7,395 nucleotides of DNA from Eubacterium sp. (GTDB taxonomy: Bacteria; Bacillota; Clostridia; Oscillospirales; Acutalibacteraceae), in the NCBI GenBank assembly GCA_017543415.1, contig JAFYGD010000076.1:1-7395 (forward strand). Reading direction: 5' to 3'. Positions 6,183 to 7,395 of the stretch are shown piece after piece; position 1 is the first letter of the stretch, and each line of letters opens with the position of its first letter. A program made the position numbers and the translations under genes. The notes under the pieces are model-generated. The model searched no databases, had not been told where the DNA came from, and was given only the letters and a program-made list of their open reading frames with translations.

Positions 6183-6846
6183 AGTAGAGTTCAGATATTT
6201 CGGAAGGGGAGTTAATAATTTTATACGGCGAGAGAGCTTTCAGTTCCTCATAGCTCCTGAAGCCCCAGGTAACGCCTACCGCTTTTACTCCGGCGTTGAT
6301 TGCGGTTTGCATATCAACGTTGCTGTCGCCGAAGAAAAGCGCTTCATCTTTTGAGCAGCCGAGTTCCTTCAAAACTTTGTAAACTCCCGCAGGGTCGGGC
6401 TTTGCAGGAAGACCTTCGCGCTGACCTACTATAACGTCAAATACGCCTTTGCCGAAAATAGTTTCAAGCATTCCTATTGCGGCGGACTCCGCCTTGTTTG
6501 TTACAACGCTGAGTTTGATTCCTTTTTCTTTAAGGATTGCAAGCTGCTCGCGCATACCTTCATAAGCGTCAGTATTATCAAGCATATGCTCGTTGTAATA
6601 GGACATAAATTCGCTGAAATAAAGGTTCAGCTCATCTTCGCTGAGAGTGTGCTCAAAGGCGCGCTCTATCATTTTTTTGATGCCGTTTCCGACATAGAGC
6701 TTGTAATCGTCCTCGCTGTGAGGGAAAAAGCTGCCGTGCTTTTTCATAAGGTATTCGCAGCAATTCTTTAAATCTGTGAGCGTATTGATTAGTGTGCCGT
6801 CCAAATCAAAGACGGCGCACTTTAATTTATTTTGTGTATAAGTCAC
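6181..6846 (-). CDS. HAD-superfamily phosphatase, phosphoglycolate phosphatase-like (Gph type)
   Basis: A 221-residue cytoplasmic Mg-dependent phosphatase of the usual length for Gph/PGP-type HAD enzymes. All four motifs are visible: FDLDGTL (13-19, nucleophile D14 and acid/base D16), SVVTNK (113-118, T116), the motif III Lys in LPAKPDP (K149), and FFGDSNVDMQTA (171-182, D174 and D178). The helical insert between motif I and II, at about 22-95, is the subfamily IA cap. The start is GTG, because no in-frame ATG precedes the nucleophile. AGGA (6852-6855) lies 5 bases upstream and a further AAGGAA is somewhat too far. The first 20 bases overlap the end of the PotD-like gene, which suggests co-transcription and translational coupling. 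Its true substrate may be phosphoglycolate or another small sugar phosphate; linkage to a polyamine transporter does not settle this. Confidence 0.88.
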   Translation of the reverse strand: MTYTQNKLKCAVFDLDGTLINTLTDLKNCCEYLMKKHGSFFPHSEDDYKLYVGNGIKKMIERAFEHTLSEDELNLYFSEFMSYYNEHMLDNTDAYEGMREQLAILKEKGIKLSVVTNKAESAAIGMLETIFGKGVFDVIVGQREGLPAKPDPAGVYKVLKELGCSKDEALFFGDSNVDMQTAINAGVKAVGVTWGFRSYEELKALSPYKIINSPSEISELY

Positions 6847-7395
6847 TTATATCCTGTTCCTTTTCTCTTCTTTTTTTGCCTATAAAGCTGATTATAAGAA
6901 CAACTATTACAAACGCCGCCAAAGCGCCTGAAATAATATAAATCTTATGCTCTTCCTTCTTACTGTTAGCGCTTAGCTGACCGCTTTTAACCCTTCCCCA
7001 GAGATTGCTCTGAAGTTCTAAAATGTTCTGGGGTAAATTGTGGTACTCGTTACAGTCAAGTTCACCCTTCGGGTAAACCGCCTCTTCGCCGTAAAGCGAG
7101 GAATCGGGGTTGTTTTCAACCTCCTTGTTTGATGCGCAGTAGTAAATATATTCCGCGTTTTCAAACGAAACCTCGGGCTCCATCATAAAGTTAATGAACG
7201 CTTCCGCGCCCGCCTTGTTCTGGGCGCATTTCGGTACGCAGAACGCGTCGTAAGCCTTGTTAAAGCCCTCTTTCGGCAGGCAGTAGCCCAAATCCTCATT
7301 GTTTTCAAGCATTAAAAGGTAATCGCCCGTATAGTAGGTAGCAAAGGCGTATTCGCCGCTTTCCATAAGGTTGAAAACCTCGTCCATTACGTAAA
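6827..7395 (-). CDS. potD: PotD-like spermidine/putrescine ABC transporter binding protein, C-terminal part (cut by window edge)
   Basis: This is the extracytoplasmic binding protein of a polyamine ABC importer. The frame is open through the right edge; 188 residues plus the stop are visible. YVMDEVFNLMESGEYAFATY followed by YTGDYLLM closely matches the segment of PotD proteins that precedes the ligand-binding acidic residues, and DAFCVPKCAQNKAGAEAFINFMM fits the later conserved block (V/I-P-K, then A-x-x-F-I-N-F-M). An ATG at 7385-7387 is internal, since Tyr-Val codons run on upstream. Unusually, the C-terminus has a hydrophobic helix (about residues 150-172 of the visible part) followed by KKRREKEQ, predicting a membrane anchor with a cytoplasmic basic tail. 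PotA, PotB and PotC would be expected further right. The 3' end overlaps the HAD gene by 20 bases. A PotC-PotD fusion cannot be excluded because the N-terminal part is not seen. Confidence 0.85.
   Translation of the reverse strand, partial: YVMDEVFNLMESGEYAFATYYTGDYLLMLENNEDLGYCLPKEGFNKAYDAFCVPKCAQNKAGAEAFINFMMEPEVSFENAEYIYYCASNKEVENNPDSSLYGEEAVYPKGELDCNEYHNLPQNILELQSNLWGRVKSGQLSANSKKEEHKIYIISGALAAFVIVVLIISFIGKKRREKEQDISDLYTK

Overview
The window looks like chromosomal DNA from an anaerobic Gram-positive gut-type bacterium of the class Clostridia, probably near Ruminococcaceae/Oscillospiraceae. The clues are AGGAG-type ribosome binding sites, SigA-like promoters with 17-bp spacers, short hairpin plus T-tract terminators, use of GTG and TTG starts, a polyamine-type binding protein, and an alpha-L-rhamnosidase of plant-glycan-degrading type. 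This placement is inferred from style and gene content, not from a marker gene. I see no rRNA, tRNA, CRISPR array, insertion sequence or phage gene.

Layout, left to right: (1) positions 1-1116 (+), the 3' part of a GH78 alpha-L-rhamnosidase gene, cut by the left edge. It converges on (2) 1126-2229 (-), a cytoplasmic calcineurin-type metallophosphoesterase with a purple-acid-phosphatase-like N-terminal domain. A hairpin at 1115-1143 separates them. (3) A 118-bp divergent control region (2230-2347) holds two back-to-back promoters. (4) 2348-3739 (+), a 12-TM MFS transporter, and (5) 3742-4755 (+), a membrane-anchored phosphodiesterase of the alkaline phosphatase superfamily, form a tight operon ending in a terminator at 4758-4784. 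(6) 4870-6150 (+), a secreted protein with FN3-like domains and a C39-like cysteine peptidase domain, has its own promoter and terminator. (7) 6181-6846 (-), a HAD phosphatase of the phosphoglycolate phosphatase type, and (8) 6827-7395 (-), the C-terminal part of a PotD-like polyamine-binding protein, overlap and are read leftward as the end of a transport operon that starts outside the window.

How the genes may work together: the MFS transporter, the ecto-phosphodiesterase and the divergently transcribed intracellular phosphoesterase look like one unit for cleaving, importing and further dephosphorylating a phosphodiester- or phosphate-bearing compound. The substrate cannot be read from the sequence. 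The rhamnosidase may supply sugar in the same locus, but it ends at a terminator and its link is only by position. The C39-like protein stands alone. The PotD/HAD pair belongs to a separate polyamine transport unit. Nothing here is clearly an undescribed defence or mobile system. The most interesting points are the MFS/phosphodiesterase/metallophosphoesterase module, the C-terminal membrane anchor on the PotD-like protein, the compact divergent promoter, and the stop codon placed in a terminator loop.
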